Source of the DNA: Defluviicoccus sp.
Lineage (GTDB): Bacteria > Pseudomonadota > Alphaproteobacteria > Rhodospirillales > Defluviicoccaceae
Direction of reading: 5' to 3'
Length of the DNA stretch: 64,000 bases
NCBI GenBank assembly: GCA_029624735.1
Contig: JARSSM010000001.1
Coordinates: 1-64,000 of the forward strand
In this document: one piece after another, positions 38,670-47,921 of the stretch
Position numbering within the stretch: position 1 is the first letter of the stretch
How the letters are laid out: each line of letters opens with the position of its first letter
The notes under the pieces: generated by a model
The model's database searches: none
The model's input: the letters and a program-made list of their open reading frames with translations, nothing else
What the model was told of the DNA's origin: nothing
Translations under genes and position numbers: made by a program

Positions 38670-40457
38670 TCAGTCGTACAGGCTGTCGAGGAGATCGCGG
38701 TAGGAGGTCTGGATGACGTGCCGGCGCAGCTTCAGGGTCGGCGTCATCTGGCCGTTCTCGGTCGAAAACGCATTAGCCGTTACGGCGAAGCGGCGGATTT
38801 TCTCGATCACCGACAGTCCTGCGTTGGCACGCTCGACCGCGGTCCGCATGGCGGCGAGAAAATCGGGATCGCGTGCAAGCGCTCTGGCGTCGCGCGGCTT
38901 GCCGGCCGCCCGCGCCCATGCCTGCATCCACCCTTCATCCGGCACCACCAGGGCCACGAGGTGGGAGCGGCGATCGCCAGCGGCAAAGGCTTGGGCGATC
39001 TCCGGCTGCTGGGTGAGGAGGCCTTCGATCCGCGCCGGGGAGATGTTGTCGCCACCAGAATTGACGATGATGTCCTTCTTGCGGTCCCGGATGACGAGAT
39101 GGCCGTTCTCGTCCAATTGGCCGATATCGCCAGTATGCAGCCAGCCGTCGCGGATTGCAGCCCGGGTCGCTTCCTCGTTGCGCCAGTAGCCGAGCATGAC
39201 CATCGGGCCGCGAACCAGGATCTCGCCGTCGTCAGCGATGCGGACTTCGACATCCTTGAGCGGCGGCCCCACGGAGTCGACCTTGAGACTGCCGGCCCGG
39301 TTGACGCTGATAAGCGGCGCCGCCTCGGTCTGGCCGAACCCCTGATAGACCGGCACCCCGAGCGCGACGAAGAACAACCCGACCTCCGGATTGAGCGGCG
39401 CTCCGCCACTGACCATCGCCCGCAGCCTGCCGCCAAAGCGCTCGCGAATCGACCGGCGGACGAGGACGTCGAGCACTCCGTCGGCCAAGCGCTCGCCAAG
39501 CGTGAGATCGTGCTTCGCTTCGTAGCGTTTGCGGCCGATTGCAAGTGTCGCTCGGAACAGCTTCTCCCGCCACCCACCCGCCTTGTGTGCTTCGGCCGTG
39601 ATGCGCTGCCGCATCAGCTCGTAAAAGCGCGGTACCGCCGAAATCAGCGTCGGCCGCGTCTCGCGGATATTGAGCGCGAGCTTTTCGATGCCCTCCGCGT
39701 AATAGATCTGCGCGCCTAAGGCCATCGGCAGAAACTGGCCGACGGTGTGCTCATAAGCATGCGATAGCGGCAACAACGAGAGAAAGACGTTCTCGCCAGC
39801 GCTGATTTCCGACAGCACCTCGCCACCGGCGCGGCAATTGTGGAGAATGGCTTGGTGCGGAAGCACGACGCCCTTCGGCAGCCCGCCCGTACCCGACGTA
39901 TGTATGATGCAGGCGGGATCAGTGGGCTTAATCGCTTGCGCTTCGGCAACGATATTCGCGTGATGCGTGTCGCCACGCGCGATTACGTCCTGCCATGTGT
40001 AGAGAGGAACGCCCAGGTCCGGCGGGGGCTGCGGCGCCTCGATGGCGATGATGAAGCGGATGAAGGGGCACTGCGCCGCGGCGCGCAACAGCGGAGCCGC
40101 GATGCGCCGGGTCGAGACGATAACGCCGCAAGCCTCAGTGTTGCGAAGCACGTGCAGGTGCTCCGCTTCGGTGTTCGTCGTGTAGGCGGGAACCGTGATC
40201 GCGCCTGCCGCCATGATGCCGACGTCGGCGATGAGCCACGCCGGCCGGTTCTCGGCGACGAGCACGATCCGCTCGCCCTTCGTCACACCGAGGCTGATGA
40301 GGCCGCGCGCGAGCGAGGTCACGCGGGCGGCAACCTCGCGCCAAGTCTGTGGCTCGTACCGGCCCTGGCGCTTACGCCAGAGGAAGGGATGTTCGCCCTG
40401 GCCTGCGGCCTGATCGAAGAACATCACCACCAGGTTCTGCCAGTCGGGCATCGGCAT
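38670..40457 (-). CDS. Long-chain acyl-CoA synthetase, FadD15-like
   Basis: A 595-residue AMP-binding enzyme that activates fatty acids to CoA thioesters. Core motifs are HTSGTGGLPKGVVLPH near residue 190, YQGFGQTEAAP near 370, GWLHTGDIGQLDENGHL near 440 and RKKDIIVNSGG. It stands between the coiled-coil gene and pepF. The exact start (40457 or two codons on) is not settled; no clear ribosome site is seen. Confidence 0.88.
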   Translation of the reverse strand: MPMPDWQNLVVMFFDQAAGQGEHPFLWRKRQGRYEPQTWREVAARVTSLARGLISLGVTKGERIVLVAENRPAWLIADVGIMAAGAITVPAYTTNTEAEHLHVLRNTEACGVIVSTRRIAAPLLRAAAQCPFIRFIIAIEAPQPPPDLGVPLYTWQDVIARGDTHHANIVAEAQAIKPTDPACIIHTSGTGGLPKGVVLPHQAILHNCRAGGEVLSEISAGENVFLSLLPLSHAYEHTVGQFLPMALGAQIYYAEGIEKLALNIRETRPTLISAVPRFYELMRQRITAEAHKAGGWREKLFRATLAIGRKRYEAKHDLTLGERLADGVLDVLVRRSIRERFGGRLRAMVSGGAPLNPEVGLFFVALGVPVYQGFGQTEAAPLISVNRAGSLKVDSVGPPLKDVEVRIADDGEILVRGPMVMLGYWRNEEATRAAIRDGWLHTGDIGQLDENGHLVIRDRKKDIIVNSGGDNISPARIEGLLTQQPEIAQAFAAGDRRSHLVALVVPDEGWMQAWARAAGKPRDARALARDPDFLAAMRTAVERANAGLSVIEKIRRFAVTANAFSTENGQMTPTLKLRRHVIQTSYRDLLDSLYD

Positions 40458-40547
40458 GATGCGGCGGGTCCCGTCCGTTTCCAGGGCGGCGGTTGTCGCC
40501 CCTGCTGCGGTTCCTTATAAGGGAGCCTGCTCCAAGGAGGAATCGCG

Positions 40548-42347
40548 ATGTCGATTGTGCACCCCGCCGACGGCCCGCAGCGGGTCGAAGAAAAATTGCC
40601 GGTGTGGGACCTTTCCCACCTCTACGCAGGCCCGGAAGACCCCCGCATTGGCGCCGATCTGGATGCGGCTGAGCGTGCGGCGAAAGCATTCCACGGCCGT
40701 TACGCCGGCAAGCTCGCGGAGCTGAGCGGTGCGGAGCTGGGGACCGCAATCATGGCCTACGAGGCGATCGTCGAGGGTTTATGCCGGGTGACGGCCTACG
40801 CCCAGCTCCGGTTTGCCGGCGACATGAGCGATCCCGAACGTGGGCGTTTCCTGCAGGATATCGAGGAGCGCTTCAATACGGTCTCGACCGAGACGCTGTT
40901 CTTCACGCTTGAGCTCAATCGCCTCGACGACGAGACCGTCGGGCGGCAGCTCGCCGTCGCACCGGCCGACCGCTACGCGCCTTGGGTGCGCGATCAGCGG
41001 ATCTTTCGTCCGCACCAGCTTGCTGACGACGTCGAAAGGATCCTGCACGAGAAAAGTGTCACCGGTGCCAGCGCCTGGGTGCGGCTGTTCGACCAGACGC
41101 TGTCCGGCATGCGCTTTGACGTCGGCGGCAAGGCGCTGACGCTGGCAGACGCACTCAACTGCTTCGACAATACCGATCCCGAGGTCCGTCGCAGCGCGGC
41201 GCGTGCGATCGGCAAGGGGCTCAAGGACAACGTCCGCGTCCTGTCGCTGGTCGTCAACACGCTCGCCAAGGACAAGGAGATCGAGGACCGCTGGCGCGCC
41301 TATCCGCATCCGGTCGCCTTCCGCAACCTCGCCAACAGGGTCGAGGATGAGGTTGTCGACGCGCTGGTGAGCGCGATCCGCGATGCCTACGCCGATCTTG
41401 CCCACCGCTACTACCACCTGAAGGCACGCTGGTTCGGCCGCGAAACCCTCGATTACTGGGACCGTAACGCGCCGCTGCCCGGTGCCGACAACCGGCAGTT
41501 CAGCTGGATCGAGGCAAAGACGATCGTGCTGGGGGCCTTCGGCGGCTTCCATCCGCAGATGGCCGCGATCGGCAGTCGCTTTTTTGACGAAGGCTGGATC
41601 GATGCCGGCCCGCGGCCAGGCAAGGATTCAGGCGCCTTCTGCCATCCGGTGGTTCCCTCAGCACACCCCTACATCCTGCTCAACTTCTACGGCCGGCCAC
41701 GCGACGTGATGACGCTCGCGCACGAGCTTGGCCACGGCGTGCACCAGGTCATGGCCGCCAACCAGGGCGCGCTCCTTGCCGACACGCCGCTGACCTTGGC
41801 CGAGACGGCGTCGGTGTTCGGCGAGATGCTGGTGTTTCAGGCCCTGCTGGAGGATGGCGGCAGCCGCGAGGAGCGGCGCCGGCTGTTGGCGGCCAAGGTC
41901 GAGAGCATGCTGAACACGGTCGTCCGCCAGATTGCGTTTCATGAGTTCGAGGAGCGGGTGCACATGGAGCGGCGGTCCGGCGAGCTTTCGGCGGAACGCC
42001 TCGGTGAGATCTGGCTCAAGGTGCAAAAAGAAAGCCTCGGCCCGGCAATGCGCTTTGACAATGATTATAGCTACTATTGGGGATACATCCCGCATTTCAT
42101 TCACTCGCCATTCTACGTCTATGCCTATGCGTTCGGGGACTGTCTCGTCAATTCTCTGTACCAGGTCTATCGCGATGGCCACCCAGGCTTTGCCGAGAAG
42201 TATTTCGCCATGCTGCGCGCCGGCGGCAGCCTCAGGCACCGTGATCTTCTGCAGCCGTTTGGGCTTGACGCCGCGGATCCCGGCTTCTGGCGGCGCGGCC
42301 TCAATGTCATCGTCGCGCTGATCGATGCGCTTGAGGCGCTGGAGTAA
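40548..42347 (+). CDS. pepF: M3 family oligoendopeptidase F
   Basis: A 599-residue cytoplasmic zinc peptidase. The zinc motif HELGH is H392-E-L-G-H396, followed by the conserved downstream Glu in AETASVFGEML. Length is typical of PepF. AAGGAGG lies 9 bases before the ATG. Followed after 64 bases by an ABC1 kinase. Confidence 0.93.
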   Translation: MSIVHPADGPQRVEEKLPVWDLSHLYAGPEDPRIGADLDAAERAAKAFHGRYAGKLAELSGAELGTAIMAYEAIVEGLCRVTAYAQLRFAGDMSDPERGRFLQDIEERFNTVSTETLFFTLELNRLDDETVGRQLAVAPADRYAPWVRDQRIFRPHQLADDVERILHEKSVTGASAWVRLFDQTLSGMRFDVGGKALTLADALNCFDNTDPEVRRSAARAIGKGLKDNVRVLSLVVNTLAKDKEIEDRWRAYPHPVAFRNLANRVEDEVVDALVSAIRDAYADLAHRYYHLKARWFGRETLDYWDRNAPLPGADNRQFSWIEAKTIVLGAFGGFHPQMAAIGSRFFDEGWIDAGPRPGKDSGAFCHPVVPSAHPYILLNFYGRPRDVMTLAHELGHGVHQVMAANQGALLADTPLTLAETASVFGEMLVFQALLEDGGSREERRRLLAAKVESMLNTVVRQIAFHEFEERVHMERRSGELSAERLGEIWLKVQKESLGPAMRFDNDYSYYWGYIPHFIHSPFYVYAYAFGDCLVNSLYQVYRDGHPGFAEKYFAMLRAGGSLRHRDLLQPFGLDAADPGFWRRGLNVIVALIDALEALE

Positions 42348-42411
42348 GCTCGGCTGAGGTTGGCGCCGGCGTGGTGGGCCCCTATATCCTCGCCTTAGGA
42401 CGGTTGATGAG

Positions 42412-43824
42412 GTGACGCCGTTGTTCGATCCTGCCGACGAACAGCGCAAGCAGCTGGCCGGTGCCGATCATTCCGCCGAGCCAATGGTCGATGACGACTC
42501 GCTCGCGGGCCGCATACGCCGCTATGCACAAGTCGGTAGCACTGTCGGCGGCTTGGCGGCACGCCTCGCCGGCAACCGGCTGTTGGGGCTGTCCGTCGAT
42601 CCGGCTGCGCACGCGGTCGATCTCAAGGTGGCGCTGGGCGGCCTCAAGGGGCCGCTGATGAAGGTCGCGCAGATCCTGGCGACGCTGCCCGATGTGATGC
42701 CCGAGGAATACACCCGCGAGCTTGCCCAGCTGCAGACGAACGCACCCTCGATGGGTCGGGCGTTCGTCCGCAGGCGGATGGTGACGGAACTCGGTGCCGG
42801 ATGGGAAAAGAAATACCGTGCCTTCGAGCACACAGCGCGCGCAGCGGCTTCGCTGGGCCAAGTGCACGAGGCGATCGGCCTTGACGGCAGCAAGCTCGCC
42901 TGCAAGCTGCAGTACCCCGACATGGCATCGGCGGTCGAGGCCGACCTGCGCCAGCTCAAGATCGCGTTTACGATCTACCGCCAGTACGACAGGGCGATCG
43001 ATCCCTCCAACATCCACGCCGAACTTTCGGCCAGGCTGCGCGAGGAGTTGGACTATCGCCGCGAAGCCAAGCACATGGCGCTCTACGGCCGCATGCTGAG
43101 CCGTCATCCCGGCGTGCATGTGCCGGAACCGTCGCTCGATCTGTCGAGCGAGCGCCTGCTCACCATGACCTGGCTGGACGGCGAGCCGCTGATGAGCTTC
43201 GTCGATCACCACATCGATATGCGCAACACCGTCGCGCGCAACATGTTCCACGCGTGGTATGTTCCGTTTTACGAGTACGGCGTGCTGCACGGGGATCCGC
43301 ACCTCGGCAACTACACAGTGCGCAAGGACGGCTCCATCAACCTTCTCGACTTCGGCTGTGTTCGCATCTTCCCGCCGGAGTTCGTGGGCGCGGTGATCGA
43401 CCTCTACCACGCCTTGCGCACCAAGGATCAGGACTTGGCGGTGAAAGCCTACGAGACGTGGGGCTTCAAGAACCTGAGCCACAACGTTATCGAGATCCTC
43501 AACCAGTGGGCGGGCTTTTTGTACCGGCCGCTGATGGAAGATCGCATCCAGCAGATCCAAGAAGAAGGCGGCGCAATGTACGGCGCCCAGGTTGCCGGCA
43601 AGGTTCAGCGCGAACTGCGCGAGGTCGGCGGCATCGCGCCGCCGCGCGAATTCGTGCTGATGGACCGCGCTGCGATCGGGTTGGGGAGCGTCTTCACCCG
43701 GCTTCGGGCCGAGGTCAACTGGCACCAGTTGTTCAGCCAGATGATCGAGGGCTTCAACGTCGCGGCGGTGGCACGGCGCCAGAGCGAGGCGATGGCCGGC
43801 CTTGATCTGCCGGCGCCGCTTTAG
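42412..43824 (+). CDS. ABC1/AarF (UbiB-like) atypical kinase
   Basis: A 470-residue member of the ABC1 family, which supports ubiquinone or other isoprenoid-lipid metabolism. GLKGPLMKVAQILATLPD is the KxGQ-like region, GQVHEA the Ala-rich loop, EELDYRREAKH and HGDPHLGNYTV with LLDFGCVR are the catalytic and metal loops. The start is GTG. It is cotranscribed by position with pepF. The N-terminal membrane-targeting part is short. Confidence 0.88.
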   Translation: MTPLFDPADEQRKQLAGADHSAEPMVDDDSLAGRIRRYAQVGSTVGGLAARLAGNRLLGLSVDPAAHAVDLKVALGGLKGPLMKVAQILATLPDVMPEEYTRELAQLQTNAPSMGRAFVRRRMVTELGAGWEKKYRAFEHTARAAASLGQVHEAIGLDGSKLACKLQYPDMASAVEADLRQLKIAFTIYRQYDRAIDPSNIHAELSARLREELDYRREAKHMALYGRMLSRHPGVHVPEPSLDLSSERLLTMTWLDGEPLMSFVDHHIDMRNTVARNMFHAWYVPFYEYGVLHGDPHLGNYTVRKDGSINLLDFGCVRIFPPEFVGAVIDLYHALRTKDQDLAVKAYETWGFKNLSHNVIEILNQWAGFLYRPLMEDRIQQIQEEGGAMYGAQVAGKVQRELREVGGIAPPREFVLMDRAAIGLGSVFTRLRAEVNWHQLFSQMIEGFNVAAVARRQSEAMAGLDLPAPL

Positions 43825-43912
43825 GGGTAGCAGCAGCGAAGGTGGACGGTTCCCAAGGCCGGAGACCGAGGCTATCGTACACGCGCGAGTGCAGGGAACG
43901 GAGTGACGGCGC

Positions 43913-44281
43913 GTGGCACGCTCGATGGCAAACATGGTCGGCCTGTCGGCCTTCGCTTTCATCCTGGGCGCTGGACAACTGTTGTTCAAGGCGGCGGCCG
44001 ACCGCGCGCCGGCGCTTACACGCTGGGCTGACCTCCCAGGCCTGGTCACGCAGCCACTGTTGTGGCTGGCGCTCGCGCTTTACGGCTTCGCAACCTTGCT
44101 GTGGATCTACCTCTTGCAGCGCGTCCCCTTGAGCGAGGCCTATCCGTTCGCGGCGCTGGCGTTCGTACTTGTGCCGCTGGGGGCGGCAGCGCTGTTCGGC
44201 GAGCGGCTGTCGTCAGCACATTTCGTCGGCTCGGCGCTGATCGTCGCCGGCATTTGTGTCATTGGTCTCGTCCAGCGCTAG
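43913..44281 (+). CDS. Small EamA/SMR-type half transporter, ArnE/ArnF-like
   Basis: A 122-residue protein with four helices, as in small multidrug resistance and ArnE/F lipid-sugar flippase subunits; the stretch PLSEAYPFAALAFVLVPLG is typical. Next to a GT2 and a DUF2304 protein it is more likely to handle a polyprenyl-linked sugar than a drug. The start is GTG at 43913, or ATG at 43925. Its stop TAG is inside the palindromic element at 44278-44386. Confidence 0.75.
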   Translation: MARSMANMVGLSAFAFILGAGQLLFKAAADRAPALTRWADLPGLVTQPLLWLALALYGFATLLWIYLLQRVPLSEAYPFAALAFVLVPLGAAALFGERLSSAHFVGSALIVAGICVIGLVQR

Positions 44282-44386
44282 TGCACAAACCCGTTCGGAT
44301 GATTCAGCCGAAGGGGTTAGATGTGCACTAGAAACAATAGGTTGCGTGCATCGACCGCGCATTCTTTGAATGTGCGGCTGCACTAG
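44278..44386. repeat. Palindromic mini-element A (109 bp)
   Basis: Its ends CTAGTGCA and TGCACTAG are inverted (10 bp with the flanking CG). Inside, 44278-44331 forms a long hairpin with arms CTAGTGCACA and TGTGCACTAG plus an inner stem, then a second hairpin around ATTCTTTGAAT. The TAG stop of the upstream gene is part of the left end. A similar element is at 53943-54060. Confidence 0.7.
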
Positions 44387-44413
44387 CGAAGGACTTTCGA
44401 GCCCCGACCGGCC

Positions 44414-45094
44414 ATGGACAGTGAACCACTTTACGTCGTCGTTCCCGCCTACCGCGAGGCGGGGGTCATCGCCGGGACTGTCGCCGGCCTCTTGAGCGTG
44501 TGCCCCAACGTCGTCGTTGTCGATGACGGCTCGGCGGACCGGACCGCTGACAACGCGTGTGCTGCCGGCGCCGTTGTCGTCCGCCATCCGGTCAACCTCG
44601 GTCAGGGCGCCGCCTTGCAGACGGGAATCGTTTACGCCCTCGAACAAGGTGCCCGCTTCATCGCCACCTTCGATGCCGATGGCCAGCACCGCCCGCAGGA
44701 CATCGCTGCCATGCTGGCGACGCTCAAGGCCGAGAGCCTCGATATCGTCCTCGGCAGCCGCTTTCTCGGGGAAGCCGAGCATCTGCCGTCGGCGCGCCGA
44801 ATGGTCCTGAAGGCGGCCGTGCTTTTCACGCGGCTGACGACGGGGCTCAAGGTGACCGATACGCACAACGGCCTGCGGGTGATGACCGCGGACGCGGCCC
44901 GCCAGCTCAATCTGGTCCAGGACCGCATGGCGCACGCATCGGAAATGCTGGCCCAGATTGCCGAGCACAAGCTCGTCTACAAGGAGGTGCCGGTGACCGT
45001 GTCCTACTCCCAGTACAGTCTGCAGAAGGGGCAGCGCTTGAGCGGGGCGTTCCGGGTGTTGGCGGACCTGGTGATCGGCTGGCTCGTCCGATGA
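44414..45094 (+). CDS. GT2 glycosyltransferase, polyprenyl-phosphate type
   Basis: A 226-residue GT-A enzyme: VVPAYREAGVI, DDGS at 37-40, and DADGQHRPQD from 87. The fold and length resemble DPM1/GtrB-like synthases that move a sugar to polyprenyl phosphate, but it lacks a C-terminal membrane domain. The downstream DUF2304 membrane protein (coupled by ATGA) may anchor it. The upstream half transporter could then flip the product. Confidence 0.88.
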   Translation: MDSEPLYVVVPAYREAGVIAGTVAGLLSVCPNVVVVDDGSADRTADNACAAGAVVVRHPVNLGQGAALQTGIVYALEQGARFIATFDADGQHRPQDIAAMLATLKAESLDIVLGSRFLGEAEHLPSARRMVLKAAVLFTRLTTGLKVTDTHNGLRVMTADAARQLNLVQDRMAHASEMLAQIAEHKLVYKEVPVTVSYSQYSLQKGQRLSGAFRVLADLVIGWLVR

Positions 45095-45453
45095 TCAAGC
45101 TTGTTCTGCTGTCTTTCTTGGTCCTGGTTGCGATCTACGTGCTGATGCAGCGCTCGACCTCAACGTCGCTGCGAATTGCGATCGAGGCGCTCTTGGTGCT
45201 TGGCGCCTACTTTGTCGTCGCGCCGGAGCAGGCAACCGCGATCGCGCATACGTTGGGCGTCGGCCGCGGCACCGATCTGATCCTCTACACGTGGATCATC
45301 GTCACCTTCGCGATCATCTTGGTGCTGTACCTGAAAGTGGTGGCGATGAACCGGACGGTCACGCAACTGGCGCGCAGCCTGGCCCTGAGCCAGGTGCGGC
45401 ATCCGCCGGCCGACCCGGCGCCGGTCACTTCTGCGCCTGAGCCACGGTCCTGA
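45091..45453 (+). CDS. DUF2304 membrane protein
   Basis: A 120-residue protein with three helices and a charged tail; TWIIVTFAIILVLYLKVVAMN and the following RTVTQLARSLALS are the DUF2304 signature. It regularly accompanies GT2 polyprenyl transferases. Its ATG overlaps the GT2 TGA by four bases. Confidence 0.85.
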   Translation: MIKLVLLSFLVLVAIYVLMQRSTSTSLRIAIEALLVLGAYFVVAPEQATAIAHTLGVGRGTDLILYTWIIVTFAIILVLYLKVVAMNRTVTQLARSLALSQVRHPPADPAPVTSAPEPRS

Positions 45454-45459
45454 TCGGCG

Positions 45460-46992
45460 TCACGGAGGCGGCGCTACCACCGCCGTGCAAGCCTCGCTGC
45501 CCGTGCCGTTGCGGACGCTATCGCTGCGGCCCGGATGGAAGGGGGGAGCGAACAGGAAGGCAAACGGCGCCCATTGATCGCCGACACAGAGGACGGAGCC
45601 GTCCGCGACTGCGGCGATGCGGCGATCGATGCCGAGCGTGTTGAGCAGCGAAGACAGCGATGGGCCGGTCGGCGTCAGGTAGCGGCCGCCGGTCATGAGC
45701 ACGACCGAAACCAGGGCTAGCGTGCACCCGGCGCCCAAAAGCCGTGATCGTGCCGCATCGGTGCGGCCCGCCATCTGCGCGCGCGGGTCAAACACGGCGA
45801 TCAGGCACACAGAGACGAGAAGGATCATCCAAAACGAGTAGTACCTGAGTTCATGCGCATGCGGCAGCACCGCCGTGAGCAGCGTGACGAGCGCCACCGT
45901 CCACAGCAACGACCGCCGCGCCACCGGCACACAGGCGCGGCACTGCCACAGGAAAAACGCGGCCAGGAACAAGACGTAAGTGACGAAGTATCCGCCCATG
46001 CGGAATGAGAGGCTCGGCTGCCGCCAGCACTCCCGCCAGGAGGCCGCGCTGGCGCAATACGCCTGATCGAAAGTCCAGGGCACCTCGCGGTAGCCATAGG
46101 CATCGACCTCAAGCACCGAAGCCAGCCAGCGCAGCGGCGCGGGCACGGTGGCCCAGGCCGCGGCAAGCGAGTCCCAGCCCGCATCCAGCGCCCGCACCGG
46201 CCCGGCCAGGCCCAAGGCGGGAATCTCGACGGGGTAGAAGGGGTTGGCGAACATAATCGCATTGGCGATTGCCGATGCCGCAACGAGCGCGCCCGCGGCG
46301 GCGAAGAATGCGATCATGCCCAGCCAGCCGCGCGCACGCTTGGGGTCGAACGGCCCTATGCGGTGGCCACGCAGCATCAGCAAGGCGCAAGCCGCGAACA
46401 GGGCTAGTCCGAGCGCACCGGCGACAACCTGCATTTGCGGCTTGCTGTTGGCTACAAGGACGAGGCAGGCGAGCGAGGCCAGGAGGCGAAAGGTGCCGAA
46501 CCGCTCCGGGGCTTGCGCGAGAATGAGGAGATTGAGGATAACGCCTGCCGCTGCCAGATTGAGCGGCAGATCGATGTAGCTGCTGCTGACGTGGATCTGG
46601 ATCAGCGGCACTGCCAGAAGGGCGAGCAGGGTCCAGCCGGCCGGAACGGCAAACGAGCGGCGCAAGAAAAGGGCATAGAGGACCAGCGCTGCGACCGTGA
46701 GCAGGTCGAGCGCCTGCGGCGCGCCGGTTGCGCGCCAGAAGAGCGCCTGCAGACGGTGAAACAGTTTCGGAAAGCCGGCAAACAGCGCCTCTCCATAGTC
46801 CGTCATCCGGAAACAGGCTTCGTCGCACACGCCGGCGAGGCGGGCAGCGAACGGCAGGTGGTAGGCGAAGGTGTCGAAGTATGGATCGATAGTGAGGAGT
46901 GCCCGTAGCGTCACCAGCACCACGAGGCCCCAGCCGAGCACTGCGACCGCTACACGATGCGAGCCGGGAACGAGCGGGCGAATCCCCATCAT
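45460..46992 (-). CDS. Multi-spanning membrane protein, possible GT-C glycosyltransferase
   Basis: A 510-residue protein with about 11 helices. The first periplasmic loop holds TIDPYFDTFAYHLPFAARL with an acidic residue after helix 1, as in GT-C/GT39-type transferases that use polyprenyl-linked sugars, and a soluble C-terminus. The family is not certain. It is convergent with DUF2304 (gap six bases) and could use the lipid-linked sugar made by the GT2. It lies 15 bases downstream of the YbjQ gene. Confidence 0.6.
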   Translation of the reverse strand: MMGIRPLVPGSHRVAVAVLGWGLVVLVTLRALLTIDPYFDTFAYHLPFAARLAGVCDEACFRMTDYGEALFAGFPKLFHRLQALFWRATGAPQALDLLTVAALVLYALFLRRSFAVPAGWTLLALLAVPLIQIHVSSSYIDLPLNLAAAGVILNLLILAQAPERFGTFRLLASLACLVLVANSKPQMQVVAGALGLALFAACALLMLRGHRIGPFDPKRARGWLGMIAFFAAAGALVAASAIANAIMFANPFYPVEIPALGLAGPVRALDAGWDSLAAAWATVPAPLRWLASVLEVDAYGYREVPWTFDQAYCASAASWRECWRQPSLSFRMGGYFVTYVLFLAAFFLWQCRACVPVARRSLLWTVALVTLLTAVLPHAHELRYYSFWMILLVSVCLIAVFDPRAQMAGRTDAARSRLLGAGCTLALVSVVLMTGGRYLTPTGPSLSSLLNTLGIDRRIAAVADGSVLCVGDQWAPFAFLFAPPFHPGRSDSVRNGTGSEACTAVVAPPP

Positions 46993-47007
46993 GCGCGCGG
47001 CTGCGGC

Positions 47008-47331
47008 TCAGCCCAGCTTGACGGCGGTGCCGCTCGCGGTGACCATCAGCATCGAGCGCTCACCGGTGCCAATGTGCTCGTAGTCGAGGTCAATGCCGAG
47101 GATTGCATCGGCGCCTTTGCCCTTTGCCTCGTCGACCATCTCGGTGATTGCGGTCTCTTTGGCGTTCCGCAACTCCTTTTCGTAGCTGCCGGAGCGGCCG
47201 CCGACGATGTCACGAATGCCGGCGAAGAAATCGCGGAAGATGTTGGTGCCGAGCACGGCTTCGCCAGTCACGATGCCGAGATACTCCTTGATGCGCCGGC
47301 CGTCGACGCTGTCGGTCGTCGTCAGGATCAT
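47008..47331 (-). CDS. YbjQ/UPF0145 family protein
   Basis: A 107-residue protein of the heavy-metal-binding-domain-like family, assembling as a small beta-rich pentamer; real function unknown. [20 protein letters not shown] and [14 protein letters not shown] are typical. The ATG at 47331 has GGAG seven bases upstream. Confidence 0.88.
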   Translation of the reverse strand: MILTTTDSVDGRRIKEYLGIVTGEAVLGTNIFRDFFAGIRDIVGGRSGSYEKELRNAKETAITEMVDEAKGKGADAILGIDLDYEHIGTGERSMLMVTASGTAVKLG

Positions 47332-47531
47332 GGGAAAGCTCCGTTGTCGAGAAAGAGACCTCATCCTTAGCACAGGACGGCGTCAGATGACCGCGTCTCC
47401 CTGCCCGGCGAGCACCGCGAACGCCAAAAAGTGCACGATCGCGCGTCGTGACCGGAAGGCTGGAGACGGGCTGGAGGAGTACGAACGGGGGAATCGGCGC
47501 AGCAACGCCCTGCGCTCGCGCCCCGACCGCC

Positions 47532-47557
47532 AAAAAAAAGCCGCCCCGGTGGGCGGC
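47532..47557 (-). terminator. Rho-independent terminator of the candidate small RNA
   Basis: Read leftward: GCCGCCC, loop ACCG, GGGCGGC, then TTTTTTTT. The seven-pair stem is perfect. This is the clearest intrinsic terminator in the window. Confidence 0.85.
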
Positions 47558-47645
47558 GTGAGTTGGATAGGGAGGAGGTCAACGTGAACCGGGTCAGTGA
47601 GCCCCTGGGGGACGTGGTCCGGTTCAACATGGACGCTCGCGGGAC
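47532..47645 (-). ncRNA. Candidate small RNA with CCUCCUCCC motif
   Basis: About 114 nt. The predicted start is near 47645, seven bases after the TATAAG box. TGAACCGG (47619-47626 read on the minus strand) pairs with CCGGTTCA (47585-47592) to form the first stem. CCTCCTCCC follows at 47578-47570 in an unpaired stretch, then a GC terminator stem with eight T. The motif is the anti-Shine-Dalgarno sequence of known alphaproteobacterial small RNAs (CcsR and cuckoo families), though those place it in loops. Confidence 0.6.
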
Positions 47646-47651
47646 AACGAT

Positions 47652-47681
47652 CTTATACATCGGTTGGCTTGCACGTATCAA
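47652..47681 (-). promoter_or_regulatory. Sigma-70-like promoter of the candidate small RNA
   Basis: TTGATA at 47681-47676, an 18-base spacer, and TATAAG at 47657-47652, in an AT-rich patch. Confidence 0.6.
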
Positions 47682-47846
47682 GAGATTTTTTCTGTCTAAA
47701 CGTACCGAAAATTGGAATTCTCCTTGGGAGAATGTAACTAAAAATAAACGCCGTCACGAGCGAGAACACTCTATACGAGTTATTGACTGGATATCAGCGC
47801 GCTTCCGCTCGCCCGGAGAGAGCGACGCGAGAGGCGCGAACAACAA

Positions 47847-47872
47847 CGGCGCGGGGATCGCTCCCCGCGCCG
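47847..47872 (-). terminator. Terminator hairpin downstream of prpE
   Basis: CGGCGCGGGGA and TCCCCGCGCCG form an 11-pair perfect stem with a 4-base loop, 50 bases after the prpE stop. On the minus strand GTTGTTGTT follows it. Confidence 0.75.
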
Positions 47873-47921
47873 TCGGTCTGGTCAATGAGGCGGGCTCGGC
47901 CCGCCAATCGGGAGCTAGTGA

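Larger units (their letters stand above)
47332..47921 (-). other. 590-base intergenic region with candidate small RNA
   Basis: No convincing protein gene. The right part is lower in GC than the surroundings. It holds the candidate RNA at 47532-47645, its promoter, and the terminator of prpE at 47847-47872. A rightward frame from the GTG at 47584 follows GGGAGGAGG but has no family resemblance. Confidence 0.6.

Noticed and set aside
42382..44049. A 555-codon leftward frame
   Set aside because: Antisense to the ABC1 kinase gene; no family features.
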